Assembly: GCF_018129085.1 (NCBI RefSeq)
Contig: NZ_JAAGBB010000019.1
Span: 62,001-126,000, forward strand
Direction of reading: 5' to 3'
Length of the DNA stretch: 64,000 bases
From: Plastoroseomonas hellenica
Lineage (GTDB): Bacteria; Pseudomonadota; Alphaproteobacteria; Acetobacterales; Acetobacteraceae
Position numbers and translations under genes: made by a program. The notes beneath the pieces were generated by a model. That model saw only the letters and a program-made list of their open reading frames with translations. It had not been told where the DNA came from and did not search any database. Positions 15,833-24,204 of the stretch are shown here, piece after piece. Numbering within the stretch: position 1 is the first letter of the stretch; each line of letters opens with the position of its first letter.

Positions 15833-16579
15833 GTGAGGCTCGCGGTCATCGCCGATGTGCACGGCAATCTGCTCGCGCTGGAAGCCGTGCTCGCCGATAT
15901 CGCGCGGCAAGGCGTGGATGCCGTGGTCAACCTCGGGGACTGCCTCTCCGGCCCGCTGCGGCCGGCGGAGGTGGCCGACCTCCTGATCGCGCGCGGCATC
16001 CCGACGCTCCGCGGCAATCACGATCGGCAATTGCTGGAGGACGCGCCGGGCGCGATGGGCCGGTCCGATGCCTTCGCCCATGCCCGGCTGACAGCCACGC
16101 ATCGCGCCTGGCTGGCGGCGCTGCCGCCGCTCATGGCGCCTGCGGGGGGCGTGCTCGCCTGCCACGGCACGCTGGGATCCGACCTGACCTATGCGCTGGA
16201 GGTGCTGGAAGGGCCGGACGCGCTGCGCCGGGCGCGACCGGAAGAGGCGGCGGTGCGGATCGGGCCGACGCCCGGCGCCACGCTGATCCTCTGCGCGCAC
16301 TCGCACCTGGCGCGGCTCACACGCCTGCCGGATGGGCGGCTGGCGCTCAATCCCGGCAGCGTCGGCTGCCCGGGCTACGTGGACGACGCACCCTTCCCCC
16401 ATAAGGTGGAGGCCGGGGCGCCGCATGCGCGCTATGCGATCGCAACGCTCGGCCCGGCCGGCTGGAGCTTCGACCTGCGCGCCGTCGCCTATGACTGGGA
16501 TGCGGCGGCGGCCGATGCACGGGCGGCCGGGCGCGAAGAATGGGCCGCGGCCATCGCGACGGGGTGGATAGGGGGCTAA
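15833..16579 (+). CDS. metallophosphoesterase, YfcE/MJ0936-like
   Basis: The 248-residue protein starts at GTG 15833 (VRLAVIADVHGN). The five metal-site blocks are present: DVHGN, NLGDCLSGP, RGNHDRQ, CAHSHLARL and the final NPGSVGCP. These are dinuclear-metal phosphodiesterases acting on small phosphodiesters; the substrate is not predictable. The frame is open upstream to 15611, but the GTG start places the catalytic Asp at the normal position. mutL starts nine bases after its stop, so the two may be co-transcribed. Confidence 0.85.
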   Translation: MRLAVIADVHGNLLALEAVLADIARQGVDAVVNLGDCLSGPLRPAEVADLLIARGIPTLRGNHDRQLLEDAPGAMGRSDAFAHARLTATHRAWLAALPPLMAPAGGVLACHGTLGSDLTYALEVLEGPDALRRARPEEAAVRIGPTPGATLILCAHSHLARLTRLPDGRLALNPGSVGCPGYVDDAPFPHKVEAGAPHARYAIATLGPAGWSFDLRAVAYDWDAAAADARAAGREEWAAAIATGWIGG

Positions 16580-16588
16580 ACTCCATCG

Positions 16589-18331
16589 ATGGCGATTCGC
16601 CTCCTGCCCGAGACCACTGCCAACCGCATCGCTGCCGGCGAGGTGGTGGAGCGTCCCGCCGCCGCCGTGAAGGAGCTGGTGGAGAATGCGCTGGATGCCG
16701 GCGCGCGGCGTCTGCGCATCGCGCTGGAAGGCGGCGGCGTCGACCGCATCCTGGTCGAGGATGACGGCGCCGGCATGGGCGCGGCCGACCTGGCGCTCTG
16801 CGTCGAACGCCACGCCACCTCCAAGCTGCCCGAGGAAGGGCTGCTGTTCCGCATCGCGACGCTCGGCTTCCGGGGGGAGGCGCTGCCTTCGATCGGCGCC
16901 GTCGCGCGGCTCGCGATCACCTCCCGCACCGAGGGCGGCGCCGCGCACCGCATCGCGGTCGAAGGCGGGCGCAAGGCCGAGATCGCGCCAGCCTCCGGCG
17001 CGCCAGGCACCCGGGTCGAGGTGCGGGACCTGTTCTTCGCGACGCCCGCGCGCCGCAAGTTCCTGAAGTCGCCACGCGCCGAGGCCGATGCCGCGGTCGA
17101 GGCGGTGAAACGCCTGGCCATGGCCTGGCCGGAGGTCGCTTTCAGCCTCGAGGTGGATGGCCGCGCCGTGCTGACCTTGCCGGTCGCCGACCGCACCCAG
17201 CGGCTGCGCGACCTGCTGGGACCGGATTTCGCCACCGCGGCGGTGCCGGTCGAGGCGGTGCATGAGATGCTCGACATCGAAGGCATGGCGGCGCTGCCCA
17301 GCCATAGCCGTGCGACCGCGGCCGAGCAGCATCTGGTGGTGAACCGCCGCCCGGTGCGCGACCCGATGCTGCGGGTCGCGCTACGCGTCGCCTATCGCGA
17401 TGTGATCGCGGCCGGGCGGCAGCCGGTGGCCGCGATCTTCCTGACCCTGCCGCCGGAGCAGGTCGATGTGAACGTACATCCCATGAAGACCGAGCTGCGC
17501 TTCCGCCAGCCGGATGCGGTGCGCGGTGCGCTGATCTCGGCGGTGCGCCGGGCGCTGGCGACCGGCGCGGGCGAGGCGGTGCCCGCGGTCGCCGCGATGC
17601 CGGCGATGGCGGCGGGCTTCGCGGAGACCCAGCGGCCCTTCTTCGCGCAGCCCTCGCGCACGCCGGCGCCCTGGTCGCAGGGGCGTCTCGCCATGCACAT
17701 GGCGCCGCCCCTGCCGCCGGCGCGGGAGGAGGCGCCGATCGCCGCCGAGCATCCGCTTGGCCGCGCGGTGGCGCAGATGATGGACACCTACATCCTCGCC
17801 GAGGCCCCCGACGGTTCACTGATCCTGGTCGACCAGCATGCCGCGCATGAGCGGCTGACGCATGAGGCGTTGCGCGCTCAGCGTCTCGATGGCGGCGTCC
17901 GCACCCAGGCGCTGCTGATCCCAGCGGTGGTCGAGCTGCCGCAGCGCGATGCGGCGCGGCTCGCGGAAGCGGCGCCGGACCTCGCGCGGCTGGGGCTGGA
18001 GCTGGAGGGCTTCGGCGCCGGTGCGGTGCTGGTGCGGGCGCTGCCGGCGCTGCTCGGCAATCCCGATCCCGCGCCGCTGCTCCGCGACATGGCGGAGGAG
18101 CTCGCGGAATGGGAGGAGGCGACGGCGCTGGAGCTCCGGCTCGATGCCGCCATCGCGCGGCTCGCTTGCCACGGCTCGATCCGCGCCGGGCGGCGCCTGG
18201 CACCGGCCGAGATGGACGCGCTGCTCCGCCAGATGGAAGCGACGCCGCGCGCCAATACCTGCAGCCATGGCCGCCCGACGTGGTTGAAGTTCGATAAACC
18301 AGCGTTCGAGAAGCTTTTCGGCCGGCGGTAG
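16589..18331 (+). CDS. mutL: DNA mismatch repair protein MutL
   Basis: The 580-residue protein has the GHKL ATPase blocks: ELVENALDAG, DDGAGM and TLGFRGEALPSI. A flexible Pro/Ala linker (about residues 320-400) follows, then a C-terminal dimerisation domain. That domain contains DQHAAHERLTHE, matching the DQHA(X2)E(X4)E nickase motif, and CSHGRPT near the end. This MutL should therefore be of the latent endonuclease type found in bacteria without MutH. It couples MutS mismatch recognition to strand nicking. An inverted pair of R1 repeats follows the stop. Confidence 0.97.
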   Translation: MAIRLLPETTANRIAAGEVVERPAAAVKELVENALDAGARRLRIALEGGGVDRILVEDDGAGMGAADLALCVERHATSKLPEEGLLFRIATLGFRGEALPSIGAVARLAITSRTEGGAAHRIAVEGGRKAEIAPASGAPGTRVEVRDLFFATPARRKFLKSPRAEADAAVEAVKRLAMAWPEVAFSLEVDGRAVLTLPVADRTQRLRDLLGPDFATAAVPVEAVHEMLDIEGMAALPSHSRATAAEQHLVVNRRPVRDPMLRVALRVAYRDVIAAGRQPVAAIFLTLPPEQVDVNVHPMKTELRFRQPDAVRGALISAVRRALATGAGEAVPAVAAMPAMAAGFAETQRPFFAQPSRTPAPWSQGRLAMHMAPPLPPAREEAPIAAEHPLGRAVAQMMDTYILAEAPDGSLILVDQHAAHERLTHEALRAQRLDGGVRTQALLIPAVVELPQRDAARLAEAAPDLARLGLELEGFGAGAVLVRALPALLGNPDPAPLLRDMAEELAEWEEATALELRLDAAIARLACHGSIRAGRRLAPAEMDALLRQMEATPRANTCSHGRPTWLKFDKPAFEKLFGRR

Positions 18332-18350
18332 CCGGTTGGATTTCCATTGC

Positions 18351-18509
18351 CCTCAGACGCCGGGCGCGGCCTCCGGCCGCTTGGCTTTCGCGCTGTCAGG
18401 TATACACCCGGCGCGGTGGTCGGTCGCGCGCGGGCCGCATTCGCGGCCTCGGCCTGCATCGGCTGACGCCTCGCAGTCCGGCCTTTCCAGTGGCGGCCTT
18501 CGGCCGCGG
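18351..18509 (-). repeat. R1 dispersed intergenic repeat, copy 4
   Basis: This reverse copy starts 20 bases after the mutL stop. Together with copy 5 it fills the 352-base gap at 18332-18683 between convergent mutL and panE and makes a large inverted repeat. Its GGCCTGCATCGGC section is more diverged than in other copies. Confidence 0.8.
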
Positions 18510-18526
18510 GACCGGCTCCTGATCCT

Positions 18527-18678
18527 GCGGCCGCAGGCCGCCACGGGTTTCTGCGGAGCGAGGCGAAGCCGATGCTCCGGGGCCGCGAATGCGGCCCCGC
18601 GCGCGACCATCAGCTGCGCCGGGCGCGCCCTGACAGCGCGGAAGCCAAGCCGGCGGATGCCGGCGCCGGCGCTTGAGG
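18527..18678 (+). repeat. R1 dispersed intergenic repeat, copy 5
   Basis: This forward copy is arranged head to head with copy 4, about 17 bases apart. It is a full-length form: GCGGCCGCAGGCCGCC, the CTGCGGAGCGAGGCGAAGC block, GGGGCCGCGAATGCGGCCCC, CCTGACAGCGCGGAAGCC and GGCGCTTGAGG are all present. It ends six bases from the panE stop codon. Confidence 0.88.
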
Positions 18679-18683
18679 GCGAA

Positions 18684-19598
18684 CTATAGTCCCGTGAGCT
18701 GCGCCTCATAGGCCTTGAGGTGCGTGTAGGCGAAGCGGAGCCGCGGCACCGGCGCCTTGGCGCGCGCGATCAGGTCGCCGACGATGTGGTCCGCCTCGAC
18801 CCTGCCGCCATTCAGGATGTCGCGGAACATCGACGCGGTCTGCTTCGATCCGGGCGCGGTCAGCATGCTGCGCAGCCGCTCCAGGAAGGCCTGCCGCGGC
18901 GCATGGCCGGACGCGGTCGCGATGCTGATGCATTCCTCCATCAGCCCGAGCACGAAGTCCTCGCCTCCGGGTGCGGCGGTGATGACGCCGACCGGCGCCC
19001 GCATCGCGGAGGTGGAGGCGGCGATGCTCGTCAGCAGCACCCATTTCTCCCACATGTCCTGCAGCACGGTGGTGCTCGCCTTGGCATCGAAGCCGGTGCC
19101 GGCGCAGGCTTCCGCGAAGGCGTTGACGCGCGGCGACAGGCTGCCGTCGCGTTCCCCGAAACCCATCGTCGCCATCGGGTTGAGGTGGCGGATGGCGCCA
19201 TCGGCATCGAGCGTGGTCCCGATCCCGCATTGCCCGCCCAGCACCCGCGCCGGCCCGAAGCGCGCATCCAGGATGTCGAGGTGCCGCATGCCGTTCAGCA
19301 TCGGCAGCACGGCGCTCTCGGGCCCCACGGCCGGCGCCACGTCAGTGAGCGCGCTCTCCAGGTCATAGGCCTTGCAGCTCAGCAGGATCAGGTCATAGGG
19401 CGCCGCGAGCGCATCGGCGGTGACCGTCGGCGCCTTGAGTGTCGCGTCGCCCACGGGGCTCTTGATGACGAGGCCACGCTCGGCGATCAGCGCGGCGCGC
19501 TTCGGGCGCAGCAGGAAGGTGACGTCGCGCCCCGCCTGCAGCAGACGCCCGCCGAAATAGCCGCCGATCGCGCCGGCACCGACCACGAGAATGCGCAT
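18684..19598 (-). CDS. 2-dehydropantoate 2-reductase (ketopantoate reductase family)
   Basis: The 304-residue protein starts with the NAD(P)-binding Rossmann motif MRILVVGAGAIGGYFGGRL. It contains the family's catalytic Lys region (EKWVLLTSIAASTSA) and the C-terminal helical domain. PanE reduces ketopantoate to pantoate for CoA synthesis; several paralogues of this family reduce other 2-ketoacids, so panE itself is not certain. ATG 19598 was chosen because the Rossmann loop then begins at residue 6; the frame is open further upstream. A short R2 repeat lies between this start and the MATE gene upstream. Confidence 0.85.
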   Translation of the reverse strand: MRILVVGAGAIGGYFGGRLLQAGRDVTFLLRPKRAALIAERGLVIKSPVGDATLKAPTVTADALAAPYDLILLSCKAYDLESALTDVAPAVGPESAVLPMLNGMRHLDILDARFGPARVLGGQCGIGTTLDADGAIRHLNPMATMGFGERDGSLSPRVNAFAEACAGTGFDAKASTTVLQDMWEKWVLLTSIAASTSAMRAPVGVITAAPGGEDFVLGLMEECISIATASGHAPRQAFLERLRSMLTAPGSKQTASMFRDILNGGRVEADHIVGDLIARAKAPVPRLRFAYTHLKAYEAQLTGL

Positions 19599-19613
19599 TC
19601 TTAGACTCCCCAA

Positions 19614-19660
19614 GAGCAGATCACCGCAGGGCGGAATCGCCCGGAGGTGTGAATCTGCTC
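19614..19660. repeat. R2 repeat, short copy
   Basis: GAGCAGAT and ATCTGCTC form the outer inverted repeat, and GGGCG-GAAT-CGCCC forms an inner hairpin. It shares AGGCGGAATCGCCCGGAG-type sequence with the longer copy at 56042-56130. It lies between panE and the MATE gene and may act as a terminator for the latter. Confidence 0.75.
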
Positions 19661-19665
19661 GTCGA

Positions 19666-21078
19666 CTAATGCGTGGCGGTGCCGCGGTACCAGACGCCGG
19701 CCGCGACCATCCACCACAGCATCGCGCCATAGATCAGCATGGCCAGGGCGACCGCGCCAAACACCCAGCCGACCGATCCCGTGAGATGCAGCGCCAGCAG
19801 CCCGCCGAGTGCCGCGACCGCGAGCCGCAGCATGCCGGCGAGCAGCGGCCAGAGCAGCCTGCCCGCGCCCTGCGAGGCGAAATAGAGCGCGAGGCCCATG
19901 CCGAAGAAGCCATAGGCCGGCCCGACCAGCCGCAGATAGGCGCTGCCGCTCTCGATCAGCGCCGGCTCCGTCCCGAACAGCGTCAGCCAGGTCGCGGGCC
20001 AGATCGCGGCCAGGATGCCGATCACCTCGCAGACCGCGAAGGAGAGCGCCGATCCGGTCAGGGCGATGCGCAGCGCCCGCTCGCGCTGGCCGGCGCCGAT
20101 ATTGGTGCCGACGAGCGCCACCAGTGGCGCGCCGAGCCCGAAGACCAGCGGGATCAGCAGGTATTCCAGCCGCGCCCCGGTGCCATAGCCGGCGACAGCG
20201 TCGGGCCCACCGGCGCGGCCGACGATGCCGGTGGTCAGCACGATGACCAGCGTGGTCTGCAAGGTGCTGACCGAGGCGACGGCGCCGACCCGCAGGATAT
20301 CCCCGAACAGCGCGGCCCGCAGCCGCGCCGGGCGCAAGCGCGCGATGCTGCGCCCGCTGAGCACCGCCCAGGCCAGGATCGCCATGGTCACCGTGCCGCC
20401 CACCAGCACCGCCCAGCCGCCGCCCGCGACGCCGAGTGCAGGGATGGGGCCCCAGCCGAAGATCAGCAGCGGCGACAGCGGCACCAGCAGCGCGACGCCC
20501 ACGATCACCGCGACCGCCGGCAGCAGCATGTTGCCGGTGCCGCGCAGCACGCTTGCCAGCGCATTGCCGATCCAGGTCACGATCGCGCCGGCGAAGACCA
20601 CATGCGAATAGGCGATCGCCGCCTGCAGCGACCCGCCCTCGCCACCGAGCAGCGCATAGAGCGCGCCGCCCCAGACCAGGAACAGTGCCGAGAAGACCAG
20701 CCCGAGCAGCCCGTTGATGATCAGCGCGTGCAGCACCAGCGCATCGGCATCCTCGCGCCGCCCGCCGCCGAGCGCGCGGGCGATGGCCGATGCGATGCCG
20801 CCGCCGACCGCGCCGGCCGAGAGCATCTGCATCATCATGTAGCCCGGGAAGACCAGCGCCATGCCGGCCAGCGCATCGGTGCCGAGATGCGCGACCCACC
20901 AGGTCTCGATCAGCCCGACCGAGGCCTGGGCCAGCATCACCAGCGTGTTCGGCCAGCCGAGCCGGAGCAGGGTCGGCACGATCGGCCCTTCCAGCAGCAT
21001 GCGGGTGCGCGGGCTCATCGTGGTGCTGAGCCCGACCGGGGCTGCCGCCGGCGGAGCGGCGGGAAGCGGGGCGGTCAT
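19666..21078 (-). CDS. MATE-family efflux transporter
   Basis: The 470-residue product has about twelve hydrophobic segments in two related halves, as in NorM/DinF proteins that export cationic drugs in exchange for H+ or Na+. Recognisable pieces are LGWPNTLVMLAQASVGLIETWWVAHLG near the N-terminus and GTNIGAGQRERA in the second half, a typical MATE repeat signature. ATG 21078 overlaps the stop of an HxlR regulator gene by four bases, so pump and regulator form one operon. Substrates are unknown; HxlR control suggests induction by a toxic electrophile or dye. Confidence 0.92.
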   Translation of the reverse strand: MTAPLPAAPPAAAPVGLSTTMSPRTRMLLEGPIVPTLLRLGWPNTLVMLAQASVGLIETWWVAHLGTDALAGMALVFPGYMMMQMLSAGAVGGGIASAIARALGGGRREDADALVLHALIINGLLGLVFSALFLVWGGALYALLGGEGGSLQAAIAYSHVVFAGAIVTWIGNALASVLRGTGNMLLPAVAVIVGVALLVPLSPLLIFGWGPIPALGVAGGGWAVLVGGTVTMAILAWAVLSGRSIARLRPARLRAALFGDILRVGAVASVSTLQTTLVIVLTTGIVGRAGGPDAVAGYGTGARLEYLLIPLVFGLGAPLVALVGTNIGAGQRERALRIALTGSALSFAVCEVIGILAAIWPATWLTLFGTEPALIESGSAYLRLVGPAYGFFGMGLALYFASQGAGRLLWPLLAGMLRLAVAALGGLLALHLTGSVGWVFGAVALAMLIYGAMLWWMVAAGVWYRGTATH

Positions 21079-21587
21079 GGCGTGGCTTCCGGCAGCAGGG
21101 TTCGGCGCGGCGTCGCGGCGTGGCGGCGGAGGGTGGCCTCGGTCGCGGCCGGGCCAGGCACCACCGCGAAGCGCGGCCGGGTCAGCGGCGCGCCGCTGAC
21201 CCGGTCGATCAGCATCGGCTCGGCCGGCCTGCCGGTCGTGGTGTCGATGATTTGGGTATTGGCGCCCTCGGGCGCGAAGTTGCGGTTGCCCCAGGCCAGC
21301 AGGGTGATCAGCACCTCGCGAAAATCCGTGCCCTTCGCGGTCAGCCGGTATTCGTGGCGCGGCGGCCGCGCCGAATAGAGGTGCTTCTCCAGGAGCCCGG
21401 CCTCGACCAGCCCGGCGAGGCGCCGGGTCAGCATGTTTGGCGCGATGCCGAGGCTTTTCTGGAACTCGTCGAAGCGCGTCATGCCGGCAAAGGCGTCGCG
21501 CAGGATCAGGATGCTCCACCACTCGCCGACGCGCCCGAGGCCGCGGGCGATGGGGCAGGTCATGGCGGCCAGATCGGTGCGCTGCAT
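21075..21587 (-). CDS. HxlR-family winged-helix transcriptional regulator
   Basis: The 170-residue protein has the HxlR/MarR-like winged helix over residues 8-105: CPIARGLGRVGEWWSILILRDA, RFDEFQKSLGIAPNMLTRRL and YRLTAKG. It carries a single Cys near the N-terminus, as redox-sensing members do. A longer C-terminal tail of about 60 residues, Pro/Arg-rich, is unusual for the family. It is the promoter-proximal gene of an operon with the MATE pump. A near-perfect palindrome covers its promoter, so autoregulation is likely. Confidence 0.92.
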   Translation of the reverse strand: MQRTDLAAMTCPIARGLGRVGEWWSILILRDAFAGMTRFDEFQKSLGIAPNMLTRRLAGLVEAGLLEKHLYSARPPRHEYRLTAKGTDFREVLITLLAWGNRNFAPEGANTQIIDTTTGRPAEPMLIDRVSGAPLTRPRFAVVPGPAATEATLRRHAATPRRTLLPEATP

Positions 21588-21593
21588 GCCGGG

Positions 21594-21627
21594 CTTTTAG
21601 TGGAGTCACTTGCATGATGCAAGTTAC
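21594..21627 (-). promoter_or_regulatory. promoter with overlapping palindromic operator for the HxlR-MATE operon
   Basis: On the minus strand a TTGCAT -35 box (21617-21622) is separated by 17 bases from a TAAAAG -10 box (21594-21599). A perfect 17-base palindrome, ACTTGCATGATGCAAGT (21608-21624), overlaps the -35 box and extends with one mismatch per arm to 21605-21627. The -10 box lies seven bases upstream of the HxlR start codon. Box matches are by eye. Confidence 0.65.
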
Positions 21628-21657
21628 TATTGTGCGATGCAGCGCCCAGGCGACGCC

Positions 21658-22626
21658 TCAGTTGACGACGACCTGCGCCGCCCGCACCACCTCCCGCCAT
21701 TGCGCCAGGTCGTCGCGGATCAGCGCAGCCAGCGCCTCCCGGCTGCTGGCCTGCACCTGGAAGCCGGTGGCGGCCAGCCGTTCCCCGCTTTCGGGCCGCT
21801 GCAGCGCGGCGGTGACCGCGGCGTGGATGCGGGTGGCCAGCGCTGTGCTCAGGCCGCGCGGCGCCACGATCGAATGCCAGGATCCGGTGGTGAAGCCGGG
21901 CAGCCCGGCCTCGGCCATGGTCGGCACCTCCGGCAGCAGCGGATGCCGCGCGGTGCCGCCGACCGCGATCGCGACCAGCCGGCCCGCCTGCACATGCGGC
22001 GCGACGGTCGCGATGTTGAGGGAGGAGAAGGGCAGCGTGCCGGTCACGATATCGGTCACCGCGGCACCACCGCCCGGATAGGGCACGTGCGTCACCTCCA
22101 CACCCGTGCGCAAGCGGAACAGCTCCATCCCGAGATGCTCTGAGGAGCCGATGCCCGAACTGCCATAGCTCGCCCGCCCGTCCTGCGCGCGCAGCCAGGC
22201 GATCAGCTCGGGCAGCGTGCGCGCCGGCACCGCCGGGTTCACCACCATCAGGTTCGGCGCGGTGATCGCGATGGTGATCGGGGTGAAGTCGCGCTCCGGG
22301 TCGAAGCCGGCGCGCGTGTTGACGATGGGCGTGATGCTGAGCAGGCCACTCGGCCCGACGAAGAGCGTGTGCCCGTCGGGCGGCTGCCGCGCGACGTATT
22401 GCGCGGCGATGGCGCCGTTGGCGCCGGTGCGGTTCTCGACGACGACGTTCTGGCCGATCGCCGCCGGCAGTTGCGCGGCCAGCACGCGGGCCAGGATGTC
22501 AGATGGGCCGCCCGGCACATAGGGCACGACGATGGTGACGGTGCGGGTCGGCCAAGCGGATTCCGGCGCAGGCTGCGCCAGGGCGGGTGTCGCGATGCAC
22601 AGCAAAAGGGCGAGGCGGCGCAGCAT
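21658..22626 (-). CDS. Bug/TctC-family tripartite tricarboxylate transporter receptor
   Basis: The 322-residue protein begins with a signal peptide (RRLALLLCIATPALAQ). It shows Bug landmarks: the strand-loop PTRTVTIVVPYVPGGPSDILAR, VVENRTGANGAIAA, and SSGIGSSEHLGMELF. These periplasmic proteins bind carboxylates or amides in a deep cleft and hand them to a TctAB-type permease. No TctA or TctB gene is in the window, so it is an orphan receptor. It is 31 bases downstream of the HxlR promoter region but transcribed separately from upstream rsmD. Ligand unknown. Confidence 0.93.
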   Translation of the reverse strand: MLRRLALLLCIATPALAQPAPESAWPTRTVTIVVPYVPGGPSDILARVLAAQLPAAIGQNVVVENRTGANGAIAAQYVARQPPDGHTLFVGPSGLLSITPIVNTRAGFDPERDFTPITIAITAPNLMVVNPAVPARTLPELIAWLRAQDGRASYGSSGIGSSEHLGMELFRLRTGVEVTHVPYPGGGAAVTDIVTGTLPFSSLNIATVAPHVQAGRLVAIAVGGTARHPLLPEVPTMAEAGLPGFTTGSWHSIVAPRGLSTALATRIHAAVTAALQRPESGERLAATGFQVQASSREALAALIRDDLAQWREVVRAAQVVVN

Positions 22627-22678
22627 GGGGAGAGTCTCCGGTGGTTCGGCCGGAGGTCTGCAATGCCCGTGCCGAGGA

Positions 22679-23257
22679 TCAGGCTCCCGCGCTGTCGCGG
22701 CGCAGGATGCTGACGGCGCCGGCGCCATGCGTGCGGGTGGCGAGCGGCGTCCAGCCGTCGAGGCCCAGCGCCTCCTCCCGCGCATGCTCCGCGACCAGCA
22801 CGGCGCCAGGGGCGATCCAGCCGGCGGCCATGAGTGCCGCGGTCGCGCGTGGGATCAGCCCTTCCGCATAGGGCGGGTCGAGGAAGACCAGCCCGCAGGG
22901 CGCAATGGCGCGCGGCGGGCGCGTCGCATCGCCCGCCACCACCCGGGCGCGCTCCTCCATCCGGCAGGCGGCGATATTGGCGCGCAGCGCCGCCAGCGCG
23001 GCGCGGTCGTTCTCGATGAATGTGGCGCCGGCGGCGCCGCGCGACAGCGCCTCCAGCCCCAGCGCGCCGGTGCCGGCGAAGCCGTCGAGCACGCGCTGCG
23101 CCGCCAGCCATTCCCGGCCATTCGAGTCCGCGTGCCAATCCGCATGCCAAAGCATGTCGAACACCGCCTGGCGCAGCCGTTCCGCGGTCGGGCGCGTCGC
23201 GAGGCCTGGCGGCGCCGCCAGCACCCGCCCGCGCAGGTGGCCCGCGATGATTCGCAC
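22679..23257 (-). CDS. rsmD: 16S rRNA (guanine966-N2)-methyltransferase
   Basis: The 192-residue protein has the RsmD N-terminus MRIIAGHLRGRVLAAP, the SAM-binding loop LDGFAGTGALGLEALSRG and the catalytic motif LDPPY. It methylates G966 of 16S rRNA during 30S assembly. It begins two bases after the stop of rluB, so the amidohydrolase, rluB and rsmD genes form one minus-strand operon that places two ribosomal RNA-modifying enzymes together. Confidence 0.95.
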   Translation of the reverse strand: MRIIAGHLRGRVLAAPPGLATRPTAERLRQAVFDMLWHADWHADSNGREWLAAQRVLDGFAGTGALGLEALSRGAAGATFIENDRAALAALRANIAACRMEERARVVAGDATRPPRAIAPCGLVFLDPPYAEGLIPRATAALMAAGWIAPGAVLVAEHAREEALGLDGWTPLATRTHGAGAVSILRRDSAGA

Positions 23258-23259
23258 CG

Positions 23260-24204
23260 CTAGTCTTCGCGCCGCCGCTGCCCACGCGGTGGTGGGCCGG
23301 CGTTGCGGGCACGCGGCGGCTTCCTCGGCGTGCTGCCGGGGGCCGGTGCGGGCTTCGGCGCCGCGGGTGGCTGCTGATGCCGGCGCGGCGGCGCATCGAG
23401 GCCGAGCTGCTCGCGCAGCACCTTGGCGTTCACCTCCTCGGCGCTGCCCTTCGGCAGCAGGCCGAGCTGGAAGGGACCGTAGGCGACCCGGATCAGCCGG
23501 GTCACGCCGAGCCCGAGATGGGCCATCACCCGCCGCACCTCCCGGTTCTTGCCCTCGCGGAGTGCCACCGTCAGCCAGGCATTGGTGCCCTGGCGGCTGT
23601 CGAGCCCGGCCTCGATCGGGCCATAGGCGATGCCCTCGATGGTGACGCCCTTCGCCAGGGCGGCCAGCGCCCGCTCGTCCACCTCGCCATGCACGCGGGC
23701 GCGGTAGCGGCGCAGCCAGCCATTGGCCGGCAATTCGAGCTTGCGGGCCAGCGCGCCGTCATTGGTCAGCAGCAGCAGCCCTTCGGAATTGAGGTCGAGC
23801 CGCCCGACGCTGACCAGCCGCGGCAGCCCGGCCGGTAGGTTGTCGAAGACGGTCGGCCGTCCCTCGGGGTCGCGATGCGTGGTCACGAGGCCGGCCGGCT
23901 TGTGGTAGCGGAACAGCCGCGTGCGCTCCGGCTCCGCCACCATCTTGCCATCCACGGTGACGAGGTCGCCGGGCTTGATGAAGGTGGCGGGCGTGGTGAC
24001 CACCTTGTTCTCGAGCCTGACCCGGCCTTCGGCGATCAGCGCCTCCGCATCGCGGCGCGACGCGACGCCACAGCGGGCCAGCCACTTCGCGATGCGTTCC
24101 CCGCGCGCCTCCGGCGCGACCCGCTCCCCACGCGCCTCCGGCGCGATGCGTTCCTCGCGCGTCTCCGGCGTGGCCGGCGCGTCCGGCTTCTCGTCGTCGC
24201 TCAT
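23260..24204 (-). CDS. rluB: rRNA pseudouridine synthase, RluB/RsuA family
   Basis: The 314-residue protein has an N-terminal acidic extension containing three near-identical EARGERIAP-type units (about residues 20-40). An S4 RNA-binding domain follows (RIAKWLARCGVASRRDAEALI). The catalytic core has the Asp motif in GRLDLNSEGLLLLTNDG. It ends in a Pro/Arg-rich basic tail of about 45 residues. RluB isomerises U2605 in 23S rRNA; RsuA and RluE/F are alternatives, but the long basic tail is typical of RluB. ATG 24204 overlaps the upstream gene's stop by four bases. Confidence 0.9.
   Translation of the reverse strand: MSDDEKPDAPATPETREERIAPEARGERVAPEARGERIAKWLARCGVASRRDAEALIAEGRVRLENKVVTTPATFIKPGDLVTVDGKMVAEPERTRLFRYHKPAGLVTTHRDPEGRPTVFDNLPAGLPRLVSVGRLDLNSEGLLLLTNDGALARKLELPANGWLRRYRARVHGEVDERALAALAKGVTIEGIAYGPIEAGLDSRQGTNAWLTVALREGKNREVRRVMAHLGLGVTRLIRVAYGPFQLGLLPKGSAEEVNAKVLREQLGLDAPPRRHQQPPAAPKPAPAPGSTPRKPPRARNAGPPPRGQRRRED
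24108..24173 (-). repeat. in-frame short tandem repeat in rluB
   Basis: Two to three units of about 27 bases encode successive EARGER(I/V)AP segments before the S4 domain. The units differ by a few bases. The copy number could vary between strains without breaking the frame. Confidence 0.6.

Noticed and set aside
15795-15836. 14-codon frame ending at the phosphoesterase GTG start
   Set aside because: No ribosome-binding site precedes its ATG, unlike the leader at 50910, so coupling is not supported.
15554-17332. 592-codon minus-strand frame across pgi, phosphoesterase and mutL
   Set aside because: It runs against three well-supported genes and has no domain signature or start context.
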